DNA from: Maniola hyperantus
Lineage: Eukaryota; Arthropoda; Insecta; Lepidoptera; Nymphalidae
Direction: 5' to 3'
Length of the DNA stretch: 64,000 nt
Assembly: GCF_902806685.2 (NCBI RefSeq)
Contig: NC_048554.1
Location: 8,990,001-9,054,000, forward strand
The notes below the pieces were generated by a model. It did no database searches and was not told where the DNA came from. It saw only the letters and a program-made list of their open reading frames with translations. A program made the position numbers and the translations under genes. Below, one piece after another: positions 1-11,789 of the stretch (the first letter of the stretch is position 1; each line of letters begins with the position of its first letter).

Positions 1-117
1 GATTTTTTTCTCTGTCTTTTGTATAGGATTACGTATTAGAAAGAGAGCTATACTAACTTCTTTCCTTGGATAAAGTATAATCACCAAAATTGCCACCCCA
101 AAGTAAGATATCGAGTT

Positions 118-350
118 CTATTTATTTATATAAATATAATGACAGGCAGGTCACCTGATGTTAAGTGACTACCACCACCGTTGAACATTTGCAGTAATAG
201 AGGAATCACCAATGCGTTGCCCGCTTTTCAGGAATTTATTGATCCGCCACCTGAATAAACCCATGTTGAAAATCTAGTGGGATCACCGCCGAAGGGAGTT
301 GGCTCCACAGTTTACATGTGCGTGGAAAGAATTGGCGCAATGGGTGGTCG
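118..350 (-). repeat. LINE 3'-end fragment (jockey/CR1-like)
   Basis: Homologous to 4600-4880: both contain GGTCACCTGATGTTAAGTGA and the CACATGT(A/G)CGTGGAAAGAA segment. On the minus strand it is the broken C-terminal coding end and 3' UTR of a non-LTR element. Decayed, not coding. Confidence 0.65.
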
Positions 351-869
351 AAGATCAATCAACGAAGGTCATATTATCGTACCTATTACACTATGATAAT
401 GATCATGTCGATCTTCTACCTAAGTGGTATCTTTTGTCAAAATAGATGCAAATTAGCCGTTTATAAATACGTGATAATAAGCCTGAACAGGTTATCGGTC
501 TGGAATGGAAATAAAACAGCATCTAAATGACGGTTCAAACCCCTAACTAAAAGACACTAAAAGACTACCTACGTAAGAAAACAACGAAGCAATAAGTCCT
601 TACGCTCTACTAAAGTGAACTATTGAATTGAACGTAAGTACTCATCGCGGAATATTTAAATAATAAGTGAGTGCCTCCCTCCGAACGTGTTTCAATTCGC
701 GCCTTATCTCCTTCGCAACACTCCTTAATTGTTACCTACCGACAATGATTTCGGTTTTCCAATGTTTGAATGATGTCTTTCACTCAAATCGTAAGCGCTT
801 TAAATCGGGCTTAATTTTAAAGGTTTCATGATAACATTACAAGCTGTAGAAATTAAAATGATATGCATT

Positions 870-1032
870 AATTACTAGATGATGCCCGTAACTTCATTCG
901 CGTGGATATAAGTTTACTTATAAAAACTCCGCGGGAACTCTTTAATTTTTTAGGACGTTATAAGCTAATGCCATTCCAAATTCCAGTCAAATCAGTTCAG
1001 TCAATCATCTAAACTTTCACATCTAGAATATC
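870..1032 (+). repeat. Lepidopteran ACTAG(C/A)TGATGCCCG-type interspersed repeat (decayed)
   Basis: Starts TACTAGATGATGCCCGTAAC. The order CGCGTGGAT, CGGGAACTCTTT, CCAAATT, TTTCACAT is that of the abundant family seen about a dozen times in this window. Confidence 0.7.
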
Positions 1033-4000
1033 CACGTAAGATAAGATGTGTTTATACAAATAATGCATATAATTTTATTTTCTAATAATACTTAGAAAGT
1101 TTCTAGTAATTTTGTTGCTATAAAAATCTGATTTTTAATAGAATTAAGTACCTACTAATGTCGGCAGGCAAAAATAGTCTTGCTAACGAGTACCTACAGC
1201 ATTTGGCAATGATTAGAAATTAGAATTTATTTTGTAAAACAGGCATGTAAACGTAAAATTAACATAATGTGAAATTAAAATAAAACAGCCCGTATCATCA
1301 TAAACACATTAATGAAATAGGAAATGTGTTTCGGCGTCATAATTTCCAGTTGACATTTTTAAGCGCATAAATTAACAAAGTTCGCCGGCGCGACCCCGTA
1401 TATTTGGCTTAACCCTTTAGCACCCACCTTGGGTAATTCCCACCCCGCACAACCCAACCCTTTCAGCAATAGAATAAATTACAGGGCGTTTTATACCCGT
1501 TGATACCGTCGCTGCGAAAATGTAAAACACATTATTTTGAATCCGACCGCTTAGCGTTTATAGGTAGTTCATGGATGCAATTAGACAAAAGCCTCTTTTT
1601 GAGGATTAGTTTAATCATGCCCTGGAGCTTTTACGATAACTACGCGATATTGAATGTTTGTTGGACGGGGTTTGAAAAGCCTATGAAGCGCACGTCGTTA
1701 GCTTGATTGGTATTAAAGATTTAGGTTATGGATAGGCTGATTATTTCATCTACTTTAGAGTGTCATCAAGTTACTGAATTCAAAGTGAACTGTGCTGATA
1801 GAGATTACTTTTCCTCGCACAGTTTTAGATAGTAGCTAAGTATCTTGCTTTGTAGAGTTCAACGATAGTCCCTATTTAGCTGACATAGGTCAAGAGATTT
1901 CCAGCATTAAGATTTGATATTTTAACTTCTCATTTTATCATCTTCGCAGCTCCAGAAAATTGAAAAAAAATATGAATAAAGTTAAGTTTGAAAGTTGTAA
2001 ATAGAGAAGGTTTTTGATGATTTGGTTGTTTAGAATAAACCAGACTATCTGCGCTAATAATCAAAATATGCAAAAGAGTGTCTATCAATCAGTTATCATT
2101 TTGAACGTTCTCTGTCTGGTATGGAGATAGCTTACATTTTAAAGGTGTTCGTGTCCACCTAAATCCACGCAGACGATGTCACAACTCTGGTTTGGGCTGA
2201 TTTATTTAAACTAGCACTTATTATAATACTAGCTGATGCCCGCGGCTTCGTCCGCGTGGATTTACATTTTTAAAATCCCACGGGAACTCTTTGATTTTCT
2301 GGGATAAAAAGTAGCCTAGGTGTAAAAAGTAGCCAGGATATAATCTATCTCTATTCCAAATTTCAGCCAAATCCGTCCAGTAGTTTTTGCGTGATTGAGT
2401 AACAAACATTCGAACATCCAAACATCCAAACATCCACACTTTCACATTTATAATATTAGTAGGATTATTATTATATCCACAAAAACCGAGCCAAGTGTTT
2501 ACCTACATATTTTAGATAATAAGATATCATTTTAGTCGTCAACCGATAATTAATGTCCATTGCTGCACCTATTGTAAGGATTTCCACTTAACACGATCTT
2601 GTATTCAGAGGCTCCTGAGTCCTGGCCACTCGCTTGATAATATCTCTTCTACCTTCCCAACAGGGGACTGCCAGCACAGTGCTTTACGGTGCGAGTTCGC
2701 CATTTCATAGCACCTTATGATATTATGCAACTCGCATATTCCAGTGTTATCATGTCAAATGTTATAATTTAAATTTTGAACAGCTTACATTTTATATTTT
2801 CTTTATCTTTTCAGCATGTACCTTAAACGAATTTATACAAAAACACCGAATACACCATAATGTATAATGCGTCTATCCGACCCTAAAACTAAAGGGTATT
2901 GTTTCATTTCGTATTCGCTGTTCAAAGTTGCAGAAGAAAGGGTAGCGCCAGACCATTTGCATTCGTTAAAAATGCTGGAATTCTTTGCTCTGTGTTCACA
3001 GTGTGTAATCGGCGTGTAGAGCGGTTGAACATGCAAGATATTAACGTGTGTAGATGTAGAAGTTACATTTACTAAACTAAGTATTGTAAGTTCATGTCGA
3101 CAACTGTATAGACCTACTAGTGACGGGTCGCGATATTTGAAACATGCTCATGTGTAATTTTACTCAAATGTATGGAAGCACCGCATCACTGTTTTTGGAG
3201 TCTATTCTGCTACGAATAATACGAACCACACAAACTAAGCGTACAAAGTCTTCACTTTTTAAAATACTTACGAGCTTTGATTATCTGCAGTTGTACCTAT
3301 AATATTGTTACGTGCTAGGTACGTATGTATGAGGTAGATATTTGTCTCAAAGAAAGTACCCGTCTCGAACCCAAACACGCAGGCACTTGAAGCTTCGAGA
3401 GTTGTAGGTATTTGTAACAATAACTTTGGTTCAAGCATTGTAATATTTTTAACGGCAATCTACCGCTTTTAGTTTACGGACAAGCTGTATCACAGCTCAA
3501 TGGATGTTTTTTTAAACTCCATGTACCTAAGTCCGTCAGAATATGTTTTATTGGATTTTTAGCCTAACTTTCTAAAACGACTACTTTCTAAACTTGTATG
3601 AAAAGTGGTAATAAAATAACATGACTTTTTTTTTCAGGCATAGGTAAAATGATCATAAAATACTAAGACCTAAATACTACGAGAGCGATTTTCGTGAAAT
3701 ACCACGCATTGTTTAAAACTAGCAATAAGTATTAAGTATAATAATATCCACGAAAGAATTACTTTAAATCTTTTGTCTCCAAATAAAAACCTAACAACCA
3801 TTTATCACAGGAAGTAAAGTATCAAAACATCTCCAACGCACATTTTTTCGGACCGAGCGCCTCCCAAGACGTGCCAGTCCGCTACATTACTCCGTTCGAA
3901 GGGATTTTTTTTCAGTTTGAAAAATAGCACCGCGACGAGAGGGTTGAGCCCAAACATTTTAATGCCATTTGCTAGATTGCGTCTTGCATTTTTGCCTGCT

Positions 4001-4252
4001 TTTCCTACTGTTAATCCGCGAAGACGATTCGGATTACGCGGATAAAAGTGTTATCGTCTTGAGTTTGATTCCGATGGCCCGGGATTAGGGTGGAATTTTT
4101 TAACAGTTCTTCGGTGATTAGAGAAAGATTTCGGAAGGGTTAGGAAAGCCATTGTAACACTTCAAAATGATTGTCTAACAGGTCTTCAAATATTGGGTTT
4201 TTTAAAGTTAGAGTATTAGGTTGATTGGTGTTGATGGTGTCATTATTCCATA
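1033..4252. other. No gene seen (apart from the repeat at 2228-2466)
   Basis: AT-rich unique-looking sequence. The short frames at 1500-1706 and 2833-3036 have no recognisable domain. Confidence 0.5.
2228..2466 (+). repeat. ACTAGCTGATGCCCG-type repeat, near full length
   Basis: The best-preserved copy. It has a GC-rich head (ACTAGCTGATGCCCGCGGC), CGTCCGCGTGGATTT, GGGAACTCTTTGATTTTCTGG, CCGTCCAGTAGTTTTTGCGTGA and the tail TTTCACATTTATAATATTAG. The tail type suggests a SINE mobilised by an RTE-like LINE; family assignment is tentative. Confidence 0.8.
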
Positions 4253-4470
4253 TCCATACTAATATCACACATACAAAAGTGTGTCTGTTTATCCGTATGT
4301 CTGTCTGCTACCTTTTCTTGGGTAAACTGCTTAGCCGATTTTGACGAAATTTGGTGCAGAGATAGCTTACATCCCGAAGACGGACGTGGGTTGCTTTTTA
4401 TCCCGGAAAATCAAAGGCTTCCTATAGTATTTTTAGGAAAACCTAAATCTTCGTGGACGAACTAGTCAGC
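4253..4470 (-). repeat. ACTAGCTGATGCCCG-type repeat
   Basis: Reverse copy. The tail (CATACTAATATCACACATAC) is at left and the GTGGACGAACTAGTC head is at right, with TTTTTATCCCGGAAAATCAAAG in between. Confidence 0.75.
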
Positions 4471-4594
4471 CATAAAACTCTGGTGTTGTTAGGACAGAAG
4501 CGTCATATAGCGTCAATACGTGTCGGCAGCACTATACCTATAGAGCTTTGTGACACCGACGCCACTTTAATAGTGTAAAATTCTCTTTAATATT

Positions 4595-4880
4595 TTTTTT
4601 AATAGAGTTAGCGAGCAAATGAGCTGGCGGGTCACCTGATGTTAAGTGATTACCGCTGCCCATGAACATTTGCAGCACCAGTGGAACCGCCGATGCGTTG
4701 CCGGCCTTTTAGGAATCTGTTGGTCCGCCCCTTGAATAACCCCATGTTGTAATCTAGTGGGAACACCGCCGATGGGAGTTGGTTCCACAGTTTGCATGTG
4801 CGTGGAAAGAAGGATCTGGCACAGCGGACGGTCGAAGTGCACCAGACACCCAGGTGGTGAATTATGAATTCTAGCCCCAT
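4595..4880 (-). repeat. LINE ORF2 C-terminus and 3' UTR (jockey/CR1-like)
   Basis: The minus-strand frame 4650-4880 reads SFFPRTCKLWNQLPSAVFPL then NMGLFKGRTNRFLKGR. This is the conserved C-terminal pattern of non-LTR reverse transcriptase proteins (R-x-LWN-LP...FK...N..L). It is 5'-truncated; the short 3' UTR carries the CACCTGATGTTAAGTGATTA motif shared with 118-350. Confidence 0.8.
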
Positions 4881-5461
4881 AAACTACCTACCGCTATACA
4901 AAAAATCACGTTATTTTACTACTAGAGTCCAAGACCCTATTAATACTACACTGATAACATTATGATTGGGATTGGGAATGATGTAATCATCAAAAGGAAT
5001 ATCAAAGTGAAATCTACCAAAACACCTGTAAGTACTTCGTACGTACGAATGTTATGTATGGTATGAGCACAATATTTTGGTGGCGGTGCAAACACCCGTT
5101 CAACAGACTTAACATATCCTTCACTTCCAAAACTATACCCCAACTTATATTTTAGTTAAAGCGCAACCACGTCGGTAGCCTCTGACGCAAGGCAAGACGG
5201 ATGCCCTCCGTACATCATAAGGTTAATAAGAGGGCTCGCGAACTAACGAGGTCGCTTTGTCAACGCGCCTTAACCCGCCGGCGCCATCTTGCGCGCCATG
5301 TTGGATTTCAATCTACTTAGCACTTAATGAATTTGCCTTTATTGATTTTGTTTAACCCCTTTTTGTTTATCTTAATTAACCTTCCGTTGTAAAGTCTTCG
5401 CGGATAGGTCGCAATGTCGCATTTATGGATGTTCAGGATTATCTATTTTAAATTTCATCGT

Positions 5462-5730
5462 CACTAGCCCACTACTGAGCACAGTCTCATCTCATAATGA
5501 GGCTTAGGCCATAGTTCACCACGCTTACCAAGTCCGTATTGGCAGACTTTACACACCTTTGATGAAGAACTCTCAGGCATGCAGGTTTCCTCGCAATGTT
5601 CCCCTTCACCGTTAAAGCAAGTGACAGGTATTATATCTCCGAAAAGTTAGGGTTGCGTGCCGAGATCGCACCTCAGACCTCCCGAGTTGGAGGCGGGCGT
5701 CTTAAACCACTAGGCTATCACGGGTCTTAG
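5462..5730 (-). repeat. tRNA-derived SINE, near full length
   Basis: On the minus strand it starts GTGATAGCCTAGTGGTTTAA, an A-box-like segment. A B-box-like segment follows, then a body with the TTCACCG / GGAAACCTGCATGCCTGAGAG segments. Related copies are at 9168, 36440, 42685, 48950 and 62775. Confidence 0.75.
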
Positions 5731-5997
5731 CGTGAGTTGACTAGGTAAGTACATAATATATTGTTTTGTCTGCTTATTATTTTGGGATAGAAGATCATGA
5801 CTAGAAAACACTTTACTTAAGACTTTATGACTGATGAGATATCGCCAGATTATCTACCTACTCATTAAATAATGCAGCTTAGAGTAGAATAGGTTTAGGG
5901 TACGATGTGCATATATAGTACCTACCTACGAGTAGGTATATTGTGATACTAAGCAGATGACATACCTACGAATGGGACATAATAATACTTAGGTACC

Positions 5998-6570
5998 TAC
6001 GTTCGATAAAATTCCAGCGATTACATTTTAACTAATGCATCCTATATTATAATGATAAATGATAAGCATTTAGCTACCTGCGAATAGGTATATGTCGTCG
6101 CATTTAGGAGTTAAGCATCGCAGATGCCGTAGTCTGTCCGACGGACTCTATCCATAATCGTACGTTTGATAAAATTCCAGCGATTAAATAGTAACCAGTA
6201 CATGCTATCTATAATGACACGCATACACCTACATGTCACCGTGAAAATTGTCGCATTCAGAGTTAAGCTTCGCAGATGCTGTAGTCTGTCCGACGGACAC
6301 TATCCATAATCGTACGTTCGATGAAATTCCAGCGATTAAATATTAACCAGTACATCCTATCTATAATGACACGCATACACCTACATGTCACCGTGAAAAT
6401 TGTCGCATTCAGAGTTAAGCTTCGCAGATGCTGTAGTCTATCCGACGGACACTATCCATAATCGTACGTTCGATGAAATTCCAGCGATTAAATATTAACC
6501 AGTACATCCTATCTATAATGATACGCATACACCTACATGTCGCCGTGAAAATCGTCGCATTTAGAGTTAA
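5998..6570 (+). repeat. Tandem array, 152 bp unit, about 4 copies
   Basis: Units begin TACGTT(C/T)GAT(A/G)AAATTCCAGC at about 5998, 6161, 6313 and 6465. The middle two intervals are exactly 152 bp; the first unit is more diverged and about 163 bp. Each carries the palindromic GTCCGACGGAC. The open frame 6473-6784 is a by-product of this array. Confidence 0.9.
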
Positions 6571-7477
6571 TCGAGCTCGCGTCATCATCATACGAATTCA
6601 TTTCAAAGCGTTTAAAGGCATGGTAAAAGCGCGAATCACGCCATACAAAAGGCTGTATGAGGTGGGTGGAACATTTAAAATTTACAAATGCGTAATTATG
6701 CACCCGCATTGTCGCGCGGAAGGGTTATGCCCCTGCTCTTTCTTCCCCCCTCTACCCCCCTCAATCCGGGGCTTCCGGGCCTAATGCTATATTTAATTTT
6801 CTCTAAGGCTCCCTCATTAATAATGCGGAGGCTGCGACTTTAAGTGGCGCTCACACGCGACGTGCGACGCGGATGTACAAACAATTTCAGCTTTCACGAT
6901 CAAAAACAATTTTGAATCAAACTTAACGTGGCCTTTTTGCCCATAGTCAACGACTTGAAGCGCTGCAAATATGTTTTGGTTTTCGCATTAAACATTTCTT
7001 TTCTTCTAAATTCAAGACACCTATTTTCTGTTTGGTGATTTAAGAAGTAATAACTGTGGTATAACTTAACTGTGAGCCAAGAAATTAAGTAGGTACTTAC
7101 CTACCATGCGGTCGTCAAACGTTGTGTGGATAGTTGTCATCATTTTCGAAATGTTATTGGAAGAGGTGCAGTAAAAGTTTCTTAGCCATCTTCCGAAAAT
7201 GGTATCTTACACATAGTGGTCATATTATACTGTACCCAGATTTATGTGTCATCCCAGCCGTCTAGAATGCAAAGAACAGAGTTCTGCTCTTCGCGTTTAT
7301 AGTAATCTTTTCGATAGCTTGAATCCATGTACTTACCTACATAATTATGTATAAAAATAATTGAATTATTATTGAACCGACTGCGTTGCGGTCTACTTCT
7401 ATTCAGTATATTATTCTATTCACTATTCAGTATTCTATTCAGAGTACCTATAGTCATAAGAATACTGATTTCGGCCG

Positions 7478-7675
7478 AAATCAGTACTCTTATTATAAAT
7501 GTGGAAGTGTTTGTTGGTTTGTCCTTCAATCACGTCGCAACGGAGCAACGGATTAACGTGATTTTTTGCATGGGTATAGTCAAAGATCTGGAAAGTGACA
7601 TAGGCTATTTTTTATCCCGGAAAACTAAAGAGTTCCCACGAGATTGTTAAAAACCTAAATCCACTTAATAATAAA
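7478..7675 (-). repeat. ACTAGCTGATGCCCG-type repeat, truncated
   Basis: Reverse copy with tail ATTATAAATGTGGAAGTGTT, CGGAGCAACGGATTAACGTG, TTTTTATCCCGGAAAACTAA and CCTAAATCCAC. The GC-rich head is lost. Confidence 0.7.
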
Positions 7676-8464
7676 TCTATATTATGTTGTCATAAATAAT
7701 AATAATTATTATTATTAGAGGTAAATAATAATTATTATTATTTTTATTAATTTAACGGTACAGTTAACGGAGAATGCAGTAGGTACCTACTGTGAATTCT
7801 CAAGAGCTATTGGATCGACACCTAAGATAACTATGTCATGATCGTCGTAAAATTATAATCGAGTATCTTGACACAGTTAAGAAAGTGAACAGCATACCTA
7901 TAATTGAATTTTGAACCCTCTGACACCCCTTTAACAAGGTTTGTGCATAGCTATATCACAATGTCCTACGACATACAGTAAACTTTGCAAAAATTACAAT
8001 GGAAAACCCTCAAAAAATTACAGAGGAAAGAAGATCATCAGCTCTTCTTTCTTCTATCATGTCCTCTCTTCTCTTAATAGTCTCTCTTTCTCTATAAAAC
8101 AAAGTCACAAGCCGTTTGTTTTTATACCTATTCGCTTGTAATTTTTAAACATCTATTTGGATTTTCATGCAGTTTTCAGTGGTCAATTCGTCCAAGAGTT
8201 TTCATCATCATGTTAGAACATTTCATAAGAAAGATCTATAAAACACGTTACAAACCAAGTTACTCGGAACTGCTAGTACCTAATGTTATAAAAAAATCAA
8301 ACATACTAACTTTCCTACATTAAAAAGGCACATTTCAAAAGCAAGCAAATATTACAACAAAGCCAGAGCTGCTTGTATGTGGTTCAATAAATCGTTTTCG
8401 CTTATTTTAATTTCTTAGACTAAACTTCAGTCAGACTGATTCATAAAAAAAACATTTATATATT

Positions 8465-8672
8465 ATTATATAAAAAGAACTGAGTGACTGCCTGATCTAT
8501 CAACGCACAGCTCAAACTACTGGACAAATCGAGTTGTTTGGCATGTAGATAGCTATTATGACGTAGACATTCGCTAAGAAAGGATTTTTAAAATTCGACA
8601 CCTAAGGGGGTAAAATAGGGGTTTGAAATGTGTGTGGTCCACGCGTACGAAATCGCGGGCATAAGCTAGTTA
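8465..8672 (-). repeat. Second subfamily of the ...GGGCATAAGCTAGTT repeat
   Basis: CTATCAACGCACAGCTCAAA, CTACTGGAC, then AAGAAAGGATTTTTAAAATTC and GCGGGCATAAGCTAGTT at the right end. Same architecture as the copies at 37820, 39060, 41735 and 54725. Confidence 0.7.
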
Positions 8673-9167
8673 ATAAATAAGTATGATGACTTTTCAGAAG
8701 TTTATACAAATTTCCCTTAAATGTGTGTCTATCACGTTCAATATAATCGAGTGTCTTGGGCCTTGGCATAGTGTAGGAAGCGCGAGGTGTGTAATTGAGT
8801 TACGGGGCCTTTGACGCCCGCCCTAACGAGGTTTGTGCCACTTGCGTCGCTCCTGCTTGATTCCCCGATACAATGGAGGTGACTAACCATCACGATAACT
8901 ATAGATGCTATATAGCTTTATTTTGTTGACTTAGGAGTCAGTGAAGTTAACTACCATATGATATTATACCTACTGAAAAATATCGTGTAAAAATCGTGGC
9001 TCAGCTTTCAAAAAGAAACGTTTTTTTTGTTCTTCTTTCTTTTCTTCCTTCTACTATTCGAACTTAAATAAACACTAAGTAACCTACTTATTTCAATAAA
9101 CCAAAAAAATCTTGCAAGAACAGTTGTATGGGTAACGTACTCGTACAATAGCATAAAAATGCACCTC

Positions 9168-9252
9168 TATGATGGTTTGAGGTGCGCGCCGGGATTGAAC
9201 CTACGACCATCCGAATAGAAGGCCAACATCTTGACCACTAGGCTATCACCAC
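9168..9252 (-). repeat. tRNA-derived SINE head
   Basis: On the minus strand GGTGATAGCCTAGTGGTCAA (A-box-like) is followed by GGTTCAATCCC (B box). The body is missing, so it is a truncated SINE and not a tRNA gene. Confidence 0.7.
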
Positions 9253-9926
9253 TATTACATTAGACTGCTTTTACACAACGATCTAAAGTATCTATAGAAA
9301 TAGGAAAATTTTCACGAGATTCTTCTTGAATTTTTGAGATGTAATAAACACGTGAACTCACAAATTGATGAGGGTGATGCTAAGCAACGACGGAGCTTGG
9401 GGGTCGAATCCTTGTATTGTAAAACTTTGAAGCTCAGAAGGTGAACTTTTCAATCGTCAAGTCTATTACAGAGTAGGTAAATAAATATTCAAAGGTAGAA
9501 TATTTTATTGGTTTTAAAACTAACATTTAATTGTCAGAAATTAGCAGGAAATTTATTTATTATAATAGTCATTTTTTAAATTTATGGACTAAGAGCCAGC
9601 GCGTGCCAGATCTTCGTTAATTTATAAAATCTGAAAGTTTCTCTGCCTGTCGTCCCCAACGCTGGGAGGAACGTTTATCTGGACGTTATCATGGTGGCTC
9701 TGGGAGATAACAGGTAATAAAGGTGTGAAAAATCTAACGTCAAGGTATAAAATCTATTTTTTTTATATTTTCTTCATAATGCGAAGTTGCGAGCATAAGC
9801 TAGTTAATAGATATACAATAATCTTATAATGTTATGTAATCAAATATGATCTGTACCTACTATGAACGTAAATAATAAACGGCGTGTTTCTTACAGGTGT
9901 CAAAAGAGGGTTAGGGAAATAGATAA
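9253..9926. other. No gene seen
   Basis: AT-rich. The next block (9927-10054) is the GC-rich candidate exon or regulatory element. Confidence 0.45.
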
Positions 9927-10054
9927 TTAATTGTTGCGCGAAACTTTTGGGCCAAATGAAATCCCCTCGAAGGCAACGGGCGTCGCGTCGGGCGTCGGGC
10001 ACGTCGGCGACGGCTGACAGCGGTCCGGTGACAATTTAATATCCTCGAGATCGA
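9927..10054 (-). CDS. Possible further exon, phase-compatible with exon 3 (weak)
   Basis: A GC-rich island stands out from its AT-rich surroundings. On the minus strand a pyrimidine-rich tract ends in CTATGCAG at 10055. Read in phase 1, which exon 3 requires, the following sequence gives about 41 residues rich in Pro, Ser, Thr and Asp (KLSPDRCQPSPTCPTP among them) and then a TAA. There is no VWRPY, and I know no RUNX sequence that it matches. Phase agreement has a one in three chance of being accidental. The alternatives are a conserved non-coding element or nothing. Confidence 0.15.
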
Positions 10055-10196
10055 CTGCATAGCGGGGGACGAAGCTGTTATTAACTGCTCACTGCTCACC
10101 TTGACTCGAAATACCTACTTTCATATCTTTGTATTGAAATAGAAACATTTTTATCAACCTAACTCGAACCTAAAGCTTTCTTCAAAACTGTTTTTA

Positions 10197-10542
10197 ACCG
10201 ACTTCAAAAAAAGGAGGAGGTTCTCAATTCGTCGGATTCTTTTTTTTTTTTTTTTTATGTATGTTCCCCGATTACTCGAAAACGCCTGGACCGATTTTGA
10301 AAATTCTTTTTTTGTTTGAAAGGGTATACTTCAAAGTTGGTCCCATTTCAATTTGGTGAAGATCTGATGAACATCTTCGAAGATAGATACTGGAACTCCT
10401 CAACGGATAAGAGTAAATTGCTCGCGATCAGTGTAATAGCTTAGTAAACAGTAGATTTTTAACCAGTCATAGCATAATTCCATGGGGCCACTAAAAATTG
10501 TGAAATAAAAAATTTTTACAAAAAAAATAAAAACCGACTTCG
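10197..10542 (+). repeat. AACCGACTTCAAAAAAAGGA repeat (copy A)
   Basis: Starts AACCGACTTCAAAAAAAGGA and shares AACTCCTCAACGGATAAGAG and ATTGCTCGCGATCAGTGTAA with 51290-51577. In both places it is followed at once by the same type of hairpin, so the two form one composite element. Confidence 0.8.
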
Positions 10543-10820
10543 TTACACAAACACTAAAAATTGAAAAATAATTTAATTTATTACCGATTATATTATGTAT
10601 ACAAGAGTTAATATAGTTCCATAATAATATTTTTTGGGGTCGGTGCCAATGAGGTGCCATTGTGGAGTCCCATAAAAATATGAAGTCTAGACGATTCGCG
10701 CAGCTAAAGCTAATTGGCACCGGCACCAAAAAGTATTATTATGGAACTATATTAACTCTTGTATACATAATATAATCGGTAATAAATTAAATTATTTTTC
10801 AATTTTTAGTGTTTGTGTAA
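10543..10820. repeat. Foldback hairpin, arms about 107 bp (copy A)
   Basis: 10543-10648 is the inverted complement of 10713-10820 with few mismatches (ends ACACAAACACTAAAAATTG / CAATTTTTAGTGTTTGTGT). The short centre carries AATGAGGTGCCATTGTGG. Related hairpin at 51575-51844. Confidence 0.88.
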
Positions 10821-10856
10821 TTAATCTGGCGGATCAGTCTACGTTTTAAATACCTA

Positions 10857-11002
10857 CCCTCTAATAAATAAACCTGGAATAGCGGTGGAATAGTTATACT
10901 CTGTTTTGTCTTTTGCCTTCAAATGTCAAATTACTGATGACAGAGAAAGACAAAACAGAGTATAACTATTCCACCGCTATTCCAGGTTTATTTGTTAGAG
11001 GG
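10857..11002. repeat. Foldback MITE, arms about 57 bp
   Basis: CCCTCTAATAAATAAACCTG at left is mirrored by CAGGTTTATTTGTTAGAGGG at right, with nearly perfect pairing through GGAATAGCGGTGGAATAGTT. CTA flanks both ends (10854-10856, 11003-11005) as a possible 3 bp target duplication. Confidence 0.88.
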
Positions 11003-11562
11003 CTAGTCAATAGGTTGGTAAATAACGGTCAAAGCTAATAATAAAATAAATAATCAACTCATCTTATCTAATAGTTTAATTAATTAATCCGTCTGTAATC
11101 TGTCGATAAGTTACTTAAGTAGGTACCTACTTAGCAACTTTGTTTTTTGTCAAGTAAAGCATTGTATGGTATTTTTTGACGAATAACAATGTTACTATGT
11201 AACTAATCAACACGTCACTTATCAACAGATAAAACATACCTACATCACATATAGCTTGATTAGATATAATATTAATTTTAACCGTAAGGAAATAATAGAA
11301 ACTGAAAGTAGCACAATACAATATTGATTGCCCTGTGCCCCCACGCAAAGGATTTATAGTAATTAATTAATTATTATACTTTGAACCATGACTCATTGAG
11401 AGAAACTTCGTGAATTTGTGATTGTAGATCCACCCTCCTTGACAGTAACTATTATAGTTGTTCTGGTAGATTAGTGGCTAAATACAACCATACTATTTCA
11501 CCAGACCTAGGTCTTACCCAAAATCAAAGTAAAATATTTAGGTAACAACTTCCTTAACTTAC

Positions 11563-11760
11563 CTGATAATTTAAAAGGTAGAGATCCCATAAGAGGATCG
11601 GGCGCGAATCGTGGTCCAAAATGGAAGGGATGGAAGCCATGGTGCCTGGTCTTGGACCGCGGTTCCCTGGGCCCGTCGACCGTGACCTTGATCGCCTTCT
11701 GGTACGTTGCCACTTGAGGGGGCGACGTCGCCAGCATTATCGTGAGGGTGAACGATTTAC
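11563..11760 (-). CDS. Runt-domain factor, exon 3 (end of Runt domain)
   Basis: 198 nt continue the frame from exon 2: the split Gly codon is completed and KSFTLTIMLATSPPQVATY, then KAIKVTVDGPREPRSKTR, follow. VDGPREPR carries the last two DNA-contacting arginines and closes the domain. After it comes a linker containing HPFHFGPRF and DPLMGSLPFKLS. The acceptor is TTTTGTCAATAG and the donor is ATCAG followed by GTAAGT, leaving phase 1 for the next exon. This exon is separated from exon 2 by a 24 kb intron that contains a 10 kb LTR retrotransposon. An open frame continues past the donor but runs into intronic sequence. The linker should help identify the paralogue by alignment, which I could not run. 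Confidence 0.95.
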
Positions 11761-11789
11761 CTATTGACAAAAGAGATTAAGTTTATTTA

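Larger units (their letters stand above)
6571..9167. other. No gene seen between repeats
   Basis: Contains two weakly similar blocks, about 7840-7950 and 8730-8850 (both with ATAATCGAGT, TAATTGA and AAGGTTTGTGC or GAGGTTTGTGC), perhaps an old duplication. AT-rich otherwise. Confidence 0.45.

Noticed and set aside
2935..2965. Possible minus-strand VWRPY end of the Runt-domain gene
   Set aside because: GGTAGCGCCAGACC looks similar, but the Trp codon is missing and no open frame precedes it.
6473..6784. 103-codon open frame
   Set aside because: Its first part is the last unit of the 152 bp tandem array and the rest is low-complexity. No homologue recognised.
9180..9252. tRNA-like A and B boxes
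   Set aside because: Part of a SINE head that recurs at 5655, 48950 and elsewhere, with no proper acceptor-stem pairing seen.
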